Below, one piece after another: positions 53,815 to 63,034 of a stretch of 64,000 nt of DNA; position 1 is the first letter of the stretch, and each line of letters opens with the position of its first letter. The stretch lies in contig CM075345.1 of assembly GCA_037693485.1 (NCBI GenBank), forward strand, positions 82,590,001 through 82,654,000. The letters are read 5' to 3'. The notes below the pieces were generated by a model, which saw nothing but the letters and a program-made list of their open reading frames with translations, searched no databases and had not been told where the DNA came from. Both the position numbers and the translations under genes were made by a program. This stretch comes from Kitagawia praeruptora (Eukaryota > Streptophyta > Magnoliopsida > Apiales > Apiaceae).

Positions 53815-55620
53815 TAATTAATTTTTTATACCATAGGAAAATGATTACATCTCTAGGGGCATACCCCGCGATAAATAATACATCTGCCTAACGGAACAAC
53901 ATGGAAAAAACAACAATAAAGCTAGATAAACTAGCAGTCAACATAACAAGATAAAACTAGAAAACTAGTTTAAATAAAATCTATGCCTGGATCATGAAAT
54001 AAGAGCAACATCATATCCAAACCAGCCTTGATCTTCATGCGAACAAGCATCATGCGAATATCCACTTGCCACAAAATGGACCCTCCCCCAAACATGATAC
54101 ACCAGCATTCCTGTCTGAAGTTATCACTAACAACAGAATGGTCCCTTCTCCCAGCGTCCTCCTTTCGCATGAAACTGTACGTCATCAACACCACACTAAT
54201 GTTTCGAAGAAGCGAAACATCAACAATCCTAAGCAAAAGCTTCCTCCTTGGTTTCCCTGCATGAGTACCAAAGTACCCTACAAAAGCAGCGAGTCTATTA
54301 GCAGAATCAAGGCAAACAGTAAAGATCCCGAGCAGGAAACTTCCCATGTTATCAACATTCTCAGCTATAGAACTGCACTTCTTCACATAGGTATCTAAAG
54401 CATCCTCCACCCATAAAGGGTCTTCAACCAATCCCTTCATCTCAAGGACATCATAACAAGCAAATAACCAAGTTGCAATGCACATCAACATTCTTACAGG
54501 TTTTTACTTCATTTTGAGATTATTATCAATGACCCCAGGCTTTGTCGGTCCTCTAAGTTGACACGAATGGTCAATCACATTAACCTGGCTCATAGCGTCA
54601 CCATCCTTAACTTGACTCATAATATCCGCAACATTGGCACTATTACAACCCTTAAAGATTCCAGGACTAACTTCCAAATCTATAATACCCTCCCTGACCA
54701 CATTCATCCTGGGATTATGCCCATTACACATAGAATTATCATGTTTACTAACAGAGGAACATAACTTACTCTCCCCTCTTTGGAAATGGCATGAGCTACG
54801 AGTCCTGGAAGCAATCCCAGTGGGAGCTACCTTTTCCTTCATGCTTACCTTTGGCCTTTTTCCCCGATCTCCACCAGCCGAGTTCTTAGGGACTCCACCA
54901 AGACAATCGCCCCTAGTTCCCTCAAATCGCATAGAACACCCAGAGCTCCTCAACCTTCTAGAGGTTCCAGATTCCACAACGTCCTCCTTTGTTTTTGACT
55001 TACCAGGAGTTATCTCCGACACCAGATTCTCCTCAAAGGAAACCCTTTTCGGACTGAATTCCAATCTCAGACCTTCCTTAGATCTAATAGAGCTCCTTCC
55101 AGGTTTCACCACATGCATACCTTCTTGGGTTATGCTAGGCTTAATACCATCATCCATCCTGTAATTAGTCTTAATACCGCTTCTGGTTCTAGAAGCAACT
55201 CCAAAAGCTGGACAAACATACTGGTTCCGATTCCTCCTCCCTGCATCACATCCATTAGTGCTACCAGAAGGAATCACCGACACCAGTCTCTCCGAAAAAG
55301 TAACCCTTTTCGGACTCATAGTCGAGACCAACCCATCCCGGGCCTTAGTCATCAGACCCTTAACATAACCAACTCAGTGGTACATTCAAGGAGGCGAGCA
55401 TTTGAGCTATCAATCTCCGAAGGAGAGATATCGGAGAAAGAAACCTTCTTCCGATTCATACTGACAAGAAATATAGGTGTTTTAGGTGAAAGAGAAGAAG
55501 AAAAAGATGGATTAGTGAAGGATTTTTAGACAAATTGATGGAGGAATGTTTAGAATTTGAGGCGGCTAGCTAGGGTTTTTAGAGAGAAGTTAGAGAGAAG
55601 GCAGAGAAGACTCTCATTTT
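53815..55620 (-). mobile_element. passenger element H
   Basis: The minus-strand leader is ATGAGAGTCTTCTCTGCC, CT-rich, CTAGCTAGCCGCC (55620-55560). Two ORF parts follow, then TTTAAACTAGTTTTCTAG, CGCGGGGTATGCCCCTAGAG (complement at about 53855) and GGTATAAAAAATTAATTAGC. Unlike its relatives it ends at TTAGC without a poly(A) run. Confidence 0.8.
53970..55458 (-). pseudogene. passenger protein with RVxF-like repeats, broken
   Basis: Starts at 55458 (MNRKKVSFSDISPSEIDSS), shifts frame near 55360, and continues 55352-54504 with SPKRVTFSERLVSVIPSGS and SPKRVSFEENLVSEITPG. It reads a stop at 54504, and a third frame (54491-53970) ends HDPGIDFI. That makes three RVxF-like motifs (KKVSF, KRVTF, KRVSF), with IASRTRSS repeated twice (GVASRTRSG, GIASRTRSS). 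The segment before the second motif (ECTTEL, then GLVSTM) matches the 564-aa protein of G. The last codons share DNA with the ends of the elements at 56645 and 59564. At least one frameshift and one stop separate the parts. Confidence 0.65.
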
Positions 55621-56643
55621 TTTGTTAAGTTGGTTGTAATGTTTGTAGTTGTTTCTGCGCTAGGCATGCTTACAGTTTCATGACAGGTTTTAATATGTTG
55701 GCCAGTATTAGCGTTAACAGCGGGTGTGATATTTGCAAATGGGATCTGAACTGGTTGAATGATTTTGATGATGCGAGATTTATTTTATCTCGCCATGGGC
55801 TCACAACTCGTTGCATCAGTTGTGGAATGCAGGATGCGGAAAAAGATAGTTTTAGAAGCAATGACTTCAAGGATGGGACTTTGAGTTCTAGTGATGCTGC
55901 CTGCACCTTTTGTGGGATTCTTTGCAACGTTGACTACGCTGGGCAGCCCAAGGAGCTCTCGCATGATTGTGAGAGTGTTGCTGCTTTTCTGGGTAGAAGT
56001 TGTGATGGTGGTTGTGACTGCAGTACTTATGCAGTTTTGAAGATGGCATCTAGCACTGTTATGCCATTGAGTGCTATTACTGTTGTTGATGAGGGCTCGT
56101 CCCAAATTCTGGAGATATCAATGGAGTGCTGCGATGCGGCTCCTCTTACCAGTTGTGGTGGGCAGTCTGTCCAATTGTTGCAGGAAATGATGGGGAATAA
56201 TGGGCCGGTAATGAATTGTGTGGGTGACTATATGATGACATACATTGTGTATGGTCGCATTGGTTTGGACGGAGGTCAAGAAGATGGCCTGATGCCAAGT
56301 TGGCATAATTTCCTAGTTGGTTTCTTGTGGACTAGGCTTTTTCTGCTCACTACTCTGGTGAGTATTGCAATCGTGGTGATTACTGTGCGGGTAATGTATG
56401 GATGTGCAGGAACAGGAGATTGTGGAGGGACCACTTCTAGTGGTATTTTAGTCAGAATGTGTGCAACTTAGTTGTTTAGTTGTTTATTGTGTTTAGTTTA
56501 TCAGTTGATTGCTAGTTTATCTAGCATTATTGTTGTCTTTTCTTTGTTGTTCCGTTAGGTAGATGGTTTTCAAATCGCGGGGTATGCCCCTAGAGATGTA
56601 ATCATTTTCCTATGGTATAAATTTTAATTAGCAAAAAAAAAAA
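55621..56643 (+). mobile_element. passenger I, 5' part missing or displaced
   Basis: Begins right after the H leader, carries an ORF and ends with CGCGGGGTATGCCCCTAGAG (56576 on), GGTATAAATTTTAATTAGC and poly(A) to 56643. Confidence 0.75.
55680..56471 (+). CDS. Cys-rich passenger protein, 263 aa from first ATG, probably 5'-truncated
   Basis: The frame is open upstream to at least 55625, so the ATG at 55680 is only the first one left. CxxC-type pairs occur repeatedly: CDICKW, CISCGM, CTFCGILC, then CDGGCDC. Four spaced Cys pairs suggest a zinc-binding fold, but the spacing fits no family that I can name. The C-terminus is hydrophobic (FLLTTLVSIAIVVITVRVMY, a possible membrane helix at about residues 225-245) and ends MCAT. 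Function unknown. Confidence 0.5.
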   Translation: MTGFNMLASISVNSGCDICKWDLNWLNDFDDARFILSRHGLTTRCISCGMQDAEKDSFRSNDFKDGTLSSSDAACTFCGILCNVDYAGQPKELSHDCESVAAFLGRSCDGGCDCSTYAVLKMASSTVMPLSAITVVDEGSSQILEISMECCDAAPLTSCGGQSVQLLQEMMGNNGPVMNCVGDYMMTYIVYGRIGLDGGQEDGLMPSWHNFLVGFLWTRLFLLTTLVSIAIVVITVRVMYGCAGTGDCGGTTSSGILVRMCAT

Positions 56644-56644
56644 G

Positions 56645-57001
56645 AGGTCCAAGTTTGCTTTTGAATGTCGATTCTTGAAGGGTATTAATCACACGAGCGG
56701 GCCAGGAACCCATAGTTTAGTTCCATATGATATGTCCCATTCTAGTGAGTTGGGCAGCTATGTTGGGGAAAGGGCATTCTTGCTTTCAGGAGCTTGGAAA
56801 GGTCAAGTTGTTTTGTTGCATGTGATTGAATTTGAATACCAATCTGTGGGCTCGGCCCAGATCAGGCGAAACCATGATATAATTCAGGGGATTTTTCTCA
56901 ACGTGTTTAACAGCTTGCATTGGCAGGAAAGTGCTGTTATGGCTTTAGGGCAGGTCCGGACTGGACACTTGTTTTATGATTCAGGCATAGATCTTATTTA
57001 A
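56645..57001 (+). CDS. passenger J protein, 5'-truncated
   Basis: Open from the truncated 5' end (RSKFAFECRFLKGINHTSG) to a stop after YDSGIDLI. The body (GSYVGERAFLLSGAWKGQ, IQGIFLNVFNSLHWQESA) matches nothing I know. Its last codons (GGCATAGATCTTATTTAAA) match the ends of H and of the element at 59564. Confidence 0.5.
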   Translation, partial: RSKFAFECRFLKGINHTSGPGTHSLVPYDMSHSSELGSYVGERAFLLSGAWKGQVVLLHVIEFEYQSVGSAQIRRNHDIIQGIFLNVFNSLHWQESAVMALGQVRTGHLFYDSGIDLI

Positions 57002-57160
57002 ATTAGTTTCCAGGTTTTATGTTGACAGTAAGGTGACTTACTGATGTTACGACCTTTTTAATATTTGGATGTTGATTTCGCGGGGTATGCCCCTAGATTT
57101 GTATTAGCTGTTCCTTTTTGGTATAAAATTTTAATTAGCAAAAAAATAAAAAAATAAAAA
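56645..57160 (+). mobile_element. 5'-truncated passenger J
   Basis: Starts at the poly(A) of passenger I. Ends with CGCGGGGTATGCCCCTAGA (57079 on), GGTATAAAATTTTAATTAGC and an A-rich (A)nT tail. Confidence 0.8.
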
Positions 57161-58115
57161 AATTCTGAAATTTAGACCTCGGGCCAGAGATTTGGTGTGC
57201 TACTTGATTGGTCAAAATTCTTCTTTTTCTTTCTGGAACGATCCATGGTTTCATAACAGAGCTGTTTTAGACCGATTCTCTAGCTTGTTAATATCCAATT
57301 CTGAAATTGGTATCTCAGCAAAGGTGGGAGATGTCTTTCGTGATGGTGTCTGGTCATTACCCCCTTCGAACTATGTGGAAATGATGGAGCTCAGAGAACA
57401 GCTTAGTGATATTCGAGTTCATAATCATGATAGCATAACTTGGGATGGTATGATTGCAAAGGATGTGTCTATTTCCTCCATTTGGCAAAGCAACAGGGCT
57501 TCCCCCTTGGACTGATTTGGTTTGGCATTCTTTTCCCATCCCGAAATGTAGTTTTGTTTTGTGGCTTGCATTGCAGAACCGGTTGCTCACAAAAGATCGT
57601 ATGAGAGGGTTTGGCATGACTGTCAACCAGGAATGTGTGCTTTGTCACTGTAATGATGAAACAATTAAGCATCTATTCTCAGATTGCCCCTTTTATTACC
57701 GTATTAGAGATGCTTGCCCATTCCGGCTACACCCAGACTGGAGTTCTTGTCAAAATGGAGATTTCCTTGTTGAAAACCTCACGGGGATCAAGAGGCAGAT
57801 GGCTGGGCTTTACTTAACAATTGCAGTGTATCATACATGGAAGGAGAGAAACCACAGGCTTCACAATTTGGGTGCTGGACATCCATCTATGGCTATAATT
57901 CGGGTGATTAAACAAACATTAAGAGAAAAACTTTTCAGCTGTAATAGTTTTAAGGCAAAGACCTGTAAAAACAAATCGTTAATTATTGCTCTTTTTTAGA
58001 AGATGTAATTGGTAAAGCTGAACTGTTTAGTTAGTCTTTCTTTCACTGGGGTATGCCCCTTTTAATCATGTAGCCTCGTTTTGATGTTATATATTTTACT
58101 TATTTAGTAAAAAAA
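57161..58115 (+). mobile_element. 5'-truncated LINE (LINE-B)
   Basis: Starts at the tail of J and ends GGGGTATGCCCCTTTTAATC (about 58048), TTACTTATTTAGT and poly(A). The ATTTAGT tail groups it with LINE-1, not with LINE-2 and the passengers. Confidence 0.85.
57192..57999 (+). pseudogene. LINE-B ORF2 C-terminal part, one frameshift
   Basis: The first frame (CYLIGQNSSFSFWNDPWFHN, LPPSNYVEMMELREQL) gives way near 57490-57510 to WHSFPIPKCSFVLWLALQNR, LLTKDRMRGFGM, CVLCHCNDETIKHLFSDC (zf-RVT Cys and His), WKERNHRLHN and LREKLFSCNSFK, ending at 57999. Confidence 0.88.
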
Positions 58116-59052
58116 ATAATTTAAAAACGTAAGTGGATTCATTACGCTGTGAGACCGATATCAGCCCCTTCTTCCATATCAAGTTAGCAATTTCCTTAAC
58201 TCGTCTAAATGGTAACGAAGCCTTTGTGAATTTGCCCACAACACAGTACTTGAATTTTTCAGCCCCCTTTTGCAACACCTCACTAGGAGGGTCAACTACG
58301 TTGGATCCTTCTGGGGGGGGGGGGGGGACATAATCAAACCTAATTCCTTTCTAAGGCCCAAGGGTAGCTTTCAAAACTGAAGACCATGATTTCTTCTCTC
58401 CTACACTCGCCTCCTTTTTCTGCAGAACCTCCTTAACAACCCCAGAAGATACTCCCTTTGTCAAATTACCATTGTTGTTTTTCAAGATACTCCGAACAGG
58501 GGTAGGCTGGGCCATAGGTTGGTCATCCTTCTGATTTCCTCTTTCATTCTCCCTCGATAGGATAGGCAAGCCAAATTCGTCCCTACCTGTAATGATGCTT
58601 AAAGGGCTAGACATCCCCACATTAAACTGAGCCTGGGCTGTTAAATTCTCCTTTTCCATCTCAGCTAAAGACAAGCCCTTGGACTTAAGAAAACTTTCAA
58701 CTTCCAATAGTTTCTTCCTCAATCTAATCGCCTCTTCACGTTCATGCTTGTTGGTAGCTGCAACAGCAGTTGCAACTCTACTAATGGTATCTCTTTCCAA
58801 CGCATCCCTCACATCTTCATGATAGATCTCCTCCTCATCTGAGGTTTTCCCCTTTAGAACAGCTGGCACATCCTCAGATCTGTTAGCCATCTGAACCTCC
58901 ACACTTTTTAAAATCGGAAAGTCTTCCACCTCCCTACGAGCTAGCATCTCATTGAAACTGTCATCACTCATATCTTGCATGTATCCCGGCAACCCGGACT
59001 CTGAATCACAGTCAGAAGCTTGACTTACCATCAGAACTAGAACAGGATCCAC
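58096..59052 (-). pseudogene. LINE-D ORF1, N-terminal part, with stop and truncation
   Basis: Starts at MVSQASDCDSESGLPGYMQD (an upstream ATG at 59052 adds eight residues). An acidic N-terminal region leads to VLKATLGP and a TAG at 58353-58351, then KGIRFDYV-type sequence, a long Pro run encoded by the G15 tract, and LQKGAEKFKYCVVGKF of the DUF4283-like domain. It breaks off near 58130 at the tail of LINE-B. The stop is in the same linker as in LINE-1. Confidence 0.85.
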
Positions 59053-59216
59053 GAGAATATATATATATATATATGAGGGAAGTGAATTAATGAAGGGAAT
59101 CTAGTCTTAATTGATGGAGAATGTGTGTAAGAATGCAGATCTAGCAATTAATTATTGGCGGCTATCTAGGGTTTCTAGAGAGAAGGAAGAGCTTCTCTCT
59201 CTAAGACTCTCATTTT
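58116..59216 (-). mobile_element. LINE-D, 5' part only
   Basis: The leader ATGAGAGTCTTAGAGAGAG, CTAGATAGCCGCC (59212-59155) precedes an ORF1 fragment. The element is cut at about 58116 where plus-strand LINE-B ends. An (AT)n run lies in the leader at about 59056-59075. Confidence 0.8.
58313..58327. repeat. G15 homopolymer in LINE-D ORF1
   Basis: Reads as a Pro run on the coding strand. LINE-2 has PPSKGSD at the same place, so the run is a local expansion. Confidence 0.9.
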
Positions 59217-59340
59217 TTTTTCTTACCATGAAGGAAATTTGGTTAGATCTGATGGAAAAAGGTGTTAGATTGGTGGCGGCTAGAAGGGAGAAGGGTTTCT
59301 AGAGAGAAGGGAGAGCGTTTCTCTCTCTAGACGACTCTCA
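59217..59340 (-). mobile_element. isolated 5' leader of another element (K)
   Basis: ATGAGAGTCGTCTAGAGAG, CT-rich text, TTCTAGCCGCCACC (59340-59270) and the first bases of an untranslated leader (AACACCTTTTTCCATCAGAT), cut at 59217 by LINE-D. No ORF remains. Confidence 0.75.
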
Positions 59341-59367
59341 TCTCATCTGTTTCACTTGTTAGGGTTA

Positions 59368-61040
59368 AATTTTTTTTTTTTTTTTGCTAATTAAAATTTT
59401 ATACCCAAAAGGGAACAGCTGTTACAATTCTAGGGGCATACCCCACGAATTCAACAAAACAACATTACAAACAAATGAGCAAAGCAAATTAATAAACTAA
59501 TTTGCAACAAAAAGCTTCAGAATGCTTCTACATAGGAGAACTAGGAAACCTAGTTTAAAACCATCAATTAAGATCTATGCCCGGATCAAAAAATAAGGGC
59601 CCAAACCGGCCTTGATCTTCATGCGAACTGCCGTGGTGACCAGTGCCCAAAGTCGCACTCTCCTTCCCCTGCAACCACTCAGCATAAAAAACAGTTGTGT
59701 TCACCGGGACCAAAATATGTGTCCCATCCTTCATAGCATGCATCCAATTGATACTCAGATCATTTCTACCTAGCCCGCATGGATGGCCAATTCCATTCAC
59801 GAATCTACCAAGAGTCTCAAACAAATAACAGACCTCTAGTCTGTTACTAATCAAGAGACCATTTAAGACATGATAGTGTATCTTAAATGTCTCCTCTTGC
59901 CCCATTACATGGCTGTAAGCACAGCTAATCCTCTGCTCGAAAACGGAGATACCAGACCTCCTCAGGATGACAAGCAAGCAGTCCAGGTTTGCATATCCAT
60001 AAAATTGTAATGTCATAAACACCTTAACAAAACAAGACTTTCGTCTAAGTTCCACATAACTGCAGTATGTCCCCGAACTCAACATAAAATCTCTTTGTTT
60101 CAAGAAAGCACAGCACATAAGGTGGGAAATCCTCCTTATATTGAGCCTAAACTCATTCTCGTCACAATACCGTAACCATGCCAAAACGGCATCACATCTC
60201 ACCTCACCCACATTAACAGTGAAAGCCTGCACTATTAACTCTTCTGATCGAAGAAAAAATAAAGACAGTGTGCTCAGCCACGCACACCTGACAACGAGAT
60301 CAGACTTCTCGCAAGTGTGAATAAAATGCAAACCCAGAATTTGAGCACCCTTAACCCTCTCGTAGCCCTTGTTCACATAGCAGTGGCACTTCATCAACAG
60401 CATTGGCTCAAATTTCCTCATCAAATCAGTCCCATTACCATTGACAGAACCAATTCGGGACCCCCTCCAGCAAGACATTAATTCAGCAGAGTATAAACTC
60501 CTTTGAACATCTACAAACCTGTTACGGCTTACACCCTCCAATCGAACATTTCCTTGGCTGTTGGTAACCACTATGGAATTCCCAGGCAAATAGACCCACA
60601 TCGAAACAACCTCCATCAATTGTTCACAGCAAAAGCTCACATCGTTCACATAATGCTTCATCACATTCAACTTATTTGTAACAAGACCCTGGTCACCATT
60701 AATCTGGCGATGGGACACATCATCAAACATGGGCTGGACAATACTAATTCCATAGTCGTCGCCACCATCAAAGCTAATTTTATGGTGAATCGCATAGATT
60801 CCCCTCCTTAAAATACTCCGCCAAGTCGTAAGAATCACAAATAGTCCTCCTCATGAATAAATCTGTTATCATATCTCAATCTGTTGCACAGGGCAAGACA
60901 TCCCTCAACCTCCATCGGGACCGAATAAATGGGCCTAGTAACAACCACATAATCAAGCAAGGATTTAGAATCCTCACACATTCGTTGGACAACCTTTACC
61001 AAAAGAAGTTCACCATTTCTACCATCCCTGCAATTAATTA
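59368..61040 (-). mobile_element. passenger element M, 3' part
   Basis: The minus strand ends with GTGGGGTATGCCCCTAGA (complement at about 59440), GGTATAAAATTTTAATTAGC and poly(A) (59368-59384). The ORF is at 59564-61036. The element is interrupted at about 61040 by LINE-C; a matching minus-strand N-terminal piece lies at 62877-63034. Confidence 0.75.
59564..61036 (-). pseudogene. passenger M protein, broken once
   Basis: The upstream frame (61036-60842: LLLVKVVQRMCEDSKSLL, DYVVVTRPIYSVPMEVEG) ends in TGA. A second frame (60838-59564, 424 aa) follows at once, so one frameshift separates them. The long part has an alternating hydrophobic and Cys/Arg pattern (LMCCAFLKQRDFML, FVKVFMTLQFYGYANLDCLLV) and ends FFDPGIDLN. 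No known domain. VVVTRPIYSVPMEVEGCLAL resembles VFVPVIKRPIVLEECLLVLY of the intact 792-aa protein. Confidence 0.6.
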
Positions 61041-62030
61041 AATCAGTTCTATCTAATGTTCAGGGGTTCTGGTCTTCCTATCTATTCTTACCTAAGGGTG
61101 TTCTCAAATGCATTCAATCCTACTTTGCAAATTTTTGTGGGGGAGCCATTATGATGCTTCTTGCCACCATAAAGTGTTATGGGCGGACTGTTGTTTACCA
61201 AAAGCTGAAGGTGGCCTCGGTATTCGTGATCTCTTTGAGTGGAATAAGGCAGCCATCCTGTATCAAATCTGGCGTGTTTCCACTCCGTCGACCACCTCTC
61301 TTTGGATCCTGTGGTTGCATCAATGTCTCTTTAAAAACAAACACTTCTGGACATCGGGGTGTCCGTATGCTTGCCCTTGGTCTGTGAGGAAAATGCTTAA
61401 CCATAGACATGAGGCATGCAACTTCTTATCTCATGATATAGGCCAGAACTCAAATCTATCTCTTTGGCATGATCCATGGATCAATGCTAGACCTATTATT
61501 GAGCAGCTGGGGCCGGAAATAATTTCCATTGTTGAATCGACTAGTTCAGCTAGAATTCACTCTTTCATCTCTAATGGGAGTTGGGCCTTACCCAGATCAA
61601 ATCATGTACTAGCAATGGATCTTAGACATTTGATTGGTAACAGAACTATTGGTGTTGAAGACCTGGTCAGATGGGATGGCTCAAAGAAAGTGAGCCTATC
61701 ACTTGTATGGTAGTCAGTCCGTAGACGAGGCACTCCCCCGCCATGGCTTTGTGCGATATGGCACCGGTTTGCAATTCCTAAGTGTGCTATATTCTCCTGG
61801 CTTGCCCTGCGTAGTCGCCTTCTCACTAAAGATAGGATGGCAACCTTTGGTTTTCGTATTGACCCTAAATGTGTGCTATGCAATAGTGCAGATGAGACCC
61901 ATGAGCATCTGTTCTCTTCTTGTTTGGTCTCTCAAGCCCTACTAAGGAGTTGTGCAGTTCCCCTTAACCTGGTGTGGGCGGACTGGATTAACGGTGTTTT
62001 CTTTCAAGGGAATCACACTATGCTCAACAA

Positions 62031-62053
62031 ACTCATTGGCTTCTTGCACCTTT
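62031..62053. repeat. target duplication of the small passenger, left copy
   Basis: 23 bp starting ACTCATTGGCTTCTTGCACC, repeated exactly at 62471-62493. Confidence 0.96.
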
Positions 62054-62269
62054 TTGAACAGTACTGATTGGCCCCTTGCATTTCTCAACGCTCATAAGGG
62101 GAAGTTAAGGAAAAAGCGGTTGCCTAGGCGCAAAGCTAAATGTGGCAGGAAGGAGCTTAAGCCCATAGTGCTGTTTATGTACCAGGGAACCTATGTGGGA
62201 TTTGCGCGTATGCATGTTCATAGCGCTTGGGTTGTTTTCAAACCAGGGTTGTTGGCGGCACCAGATTAA
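62054..62269 (+). CDS. C-terminal fragment of a passenger protein
   Basis: Open from the truncation to 62269. A strongly basic stretch (KGKLRKKRLPRRKAK, CGRKELK) could be a nuclear-localisation or nucleic-acid-binding tail. It ends FKPGLLAAPD, close to the LGLLEAPD end of the 564-aa protein of G, so it probably belongs to that group. Confidence 0.45.
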   Translation: MNSTDWPLAFLNAHKGKLRKKRLPRRKAKCGRKELKPIVLFMYQGTYVGFARMHVHSAWVVFKPGLLAAPD

Positions 62270-62470
62270 AATCTCTCTCCTACAAATTGTTAAATCAAGG
62301 CATAGTGCTATTCGGATATGTTTAAACTAGTTTAGTCTAGTTTAGTAGCTCTGTTGCTGTCCTTTTTAAGGGTTATGTAATGTTTGGTTGTTGACTTCGC
62401 GGGGTATGCCCCTTGATTTGTATCAGTTGTTTCCTTTTGGTATAAATCCTTAATTAGCAAAAAAAAAAAA
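62054..62470 (+). mobile_element. 5'-truncated passenger, 417 bp
   Basis: Bounded by the 23-bp duplication. Contains GTTTAAACTAGTTTAGTCTAG, CGCGGGGTATGCCCCTTGAT (62399 on), GGTATAAATCCTTAATTAGC and poly(A). A short element of this kind shows how truncated copies arise from the 3' end. Confidence 0.92.
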
Positions 62471-62876
62471 ACTCATTGGCTTCTTGCACCTTTCTGTGGT
62501 AATTTATATGGTTTGGCAGGAACGTAACAATAGAATTCACCAGTCGGAGAAACCTCGTAGCACAAGGCAGTTTAGAAGGTATGGTCAAGCGTATGGTTCG
62601 AGAGAAATTGCACGATTGCAGCTACTTCAAGAAAAAAGCTGCTAAGGATCCTACGATCCTGTTACTGCTCTATTGATTTGGTCTGGATGCTCTCTTAGTG
62701 TTGCTTCTGTTTGTTTCCTAGGCATTTAGAATCCTTGTTGTATTTCTATAGTTTAGTAATCTTCTTGTTCTAGTTTACTAAATTATAGTATATGCACGGT
62801 TTTTCTCGCGGGGTATGCCCCTAGATTTGTATCGTTTTCCTTTTAATATATTTTTCATTTAGCAAAAAAAAAAAAG

Positions 62877-63034
62877 ACTCGCAACTAGAAGCACCTCTCA
62901 GAACTGATATCAATAAATCAATAGTTCTTGCAGGCAATTTAGCAAACACCTCAACATCTTCTGTCCGAAACAGCATGGAATGAAACCTTCCATTCTCTAA
63001 GTTATACGATGGGAAAAAAATCCCCTTCATACCA
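62877..63034 (-). pseudogene. passenger N-terminal fragment, probably of M
   Basis: Minus-strand frame from about 63030 (MKGIFFPSYNLENGRFHSML, FRTEDVEVFAKLPARTIDLL) ending at the LINE-C tail. Removing LINE-C brings it next to 61040. I see no clear duplication at that junction, so the link to M rests on strand, order and frame type. Its own leader is cut off by element N at 63035. Confidence 0.45.

Larger units (their letters stand above)
61041..62676 (+). pseudogene. LINE-C ORF2 C-terminal part, broken
   Basis: Starts within the post-RT region (NVQGFWSSYLFLPKGVL, KFLWGSHYDASCHHKVLWAD, CCLPKAEGGLGIRDLFEWN, LSLWHDPWINARP). It frameshifts near 61130 and 61710 and carries zf-RVT residues (FRIDPKCVLCNSADETHEHL). 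It is cut at 62053 by a passenger and resumes at 62494 (IYMVWQERNNRIH, MVREKLHDCSYFKKKAAKDP), ending at 62676. Confidence 0.85.
61041..62872 (+). mobile_element. 5'-truncated LINE (LINE-C), split by a small passenger
   Basis: ORF2 C-terminal part, then CTAGTTTACTAA, CTCGCGGGGTATGCCCCTAG (62807 on), TTTTTCATTTAGC and poly(A). The passenger at 62054-62470 interrupts it with a 23-bp duplication. Confidence 0.88.

Noticed and set aside
57161..59216. Twin-priming inversion of a single LINE (plus 3' part and minus 5' part side by side)
   Set aside because: Twin priming puts the inverted upstream part before the 3' part and its poly(A). Here the inverted 5' part follows the tail, and LINE-B and LINE-D have different subfamily traits. 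Two separate elements are more likely.
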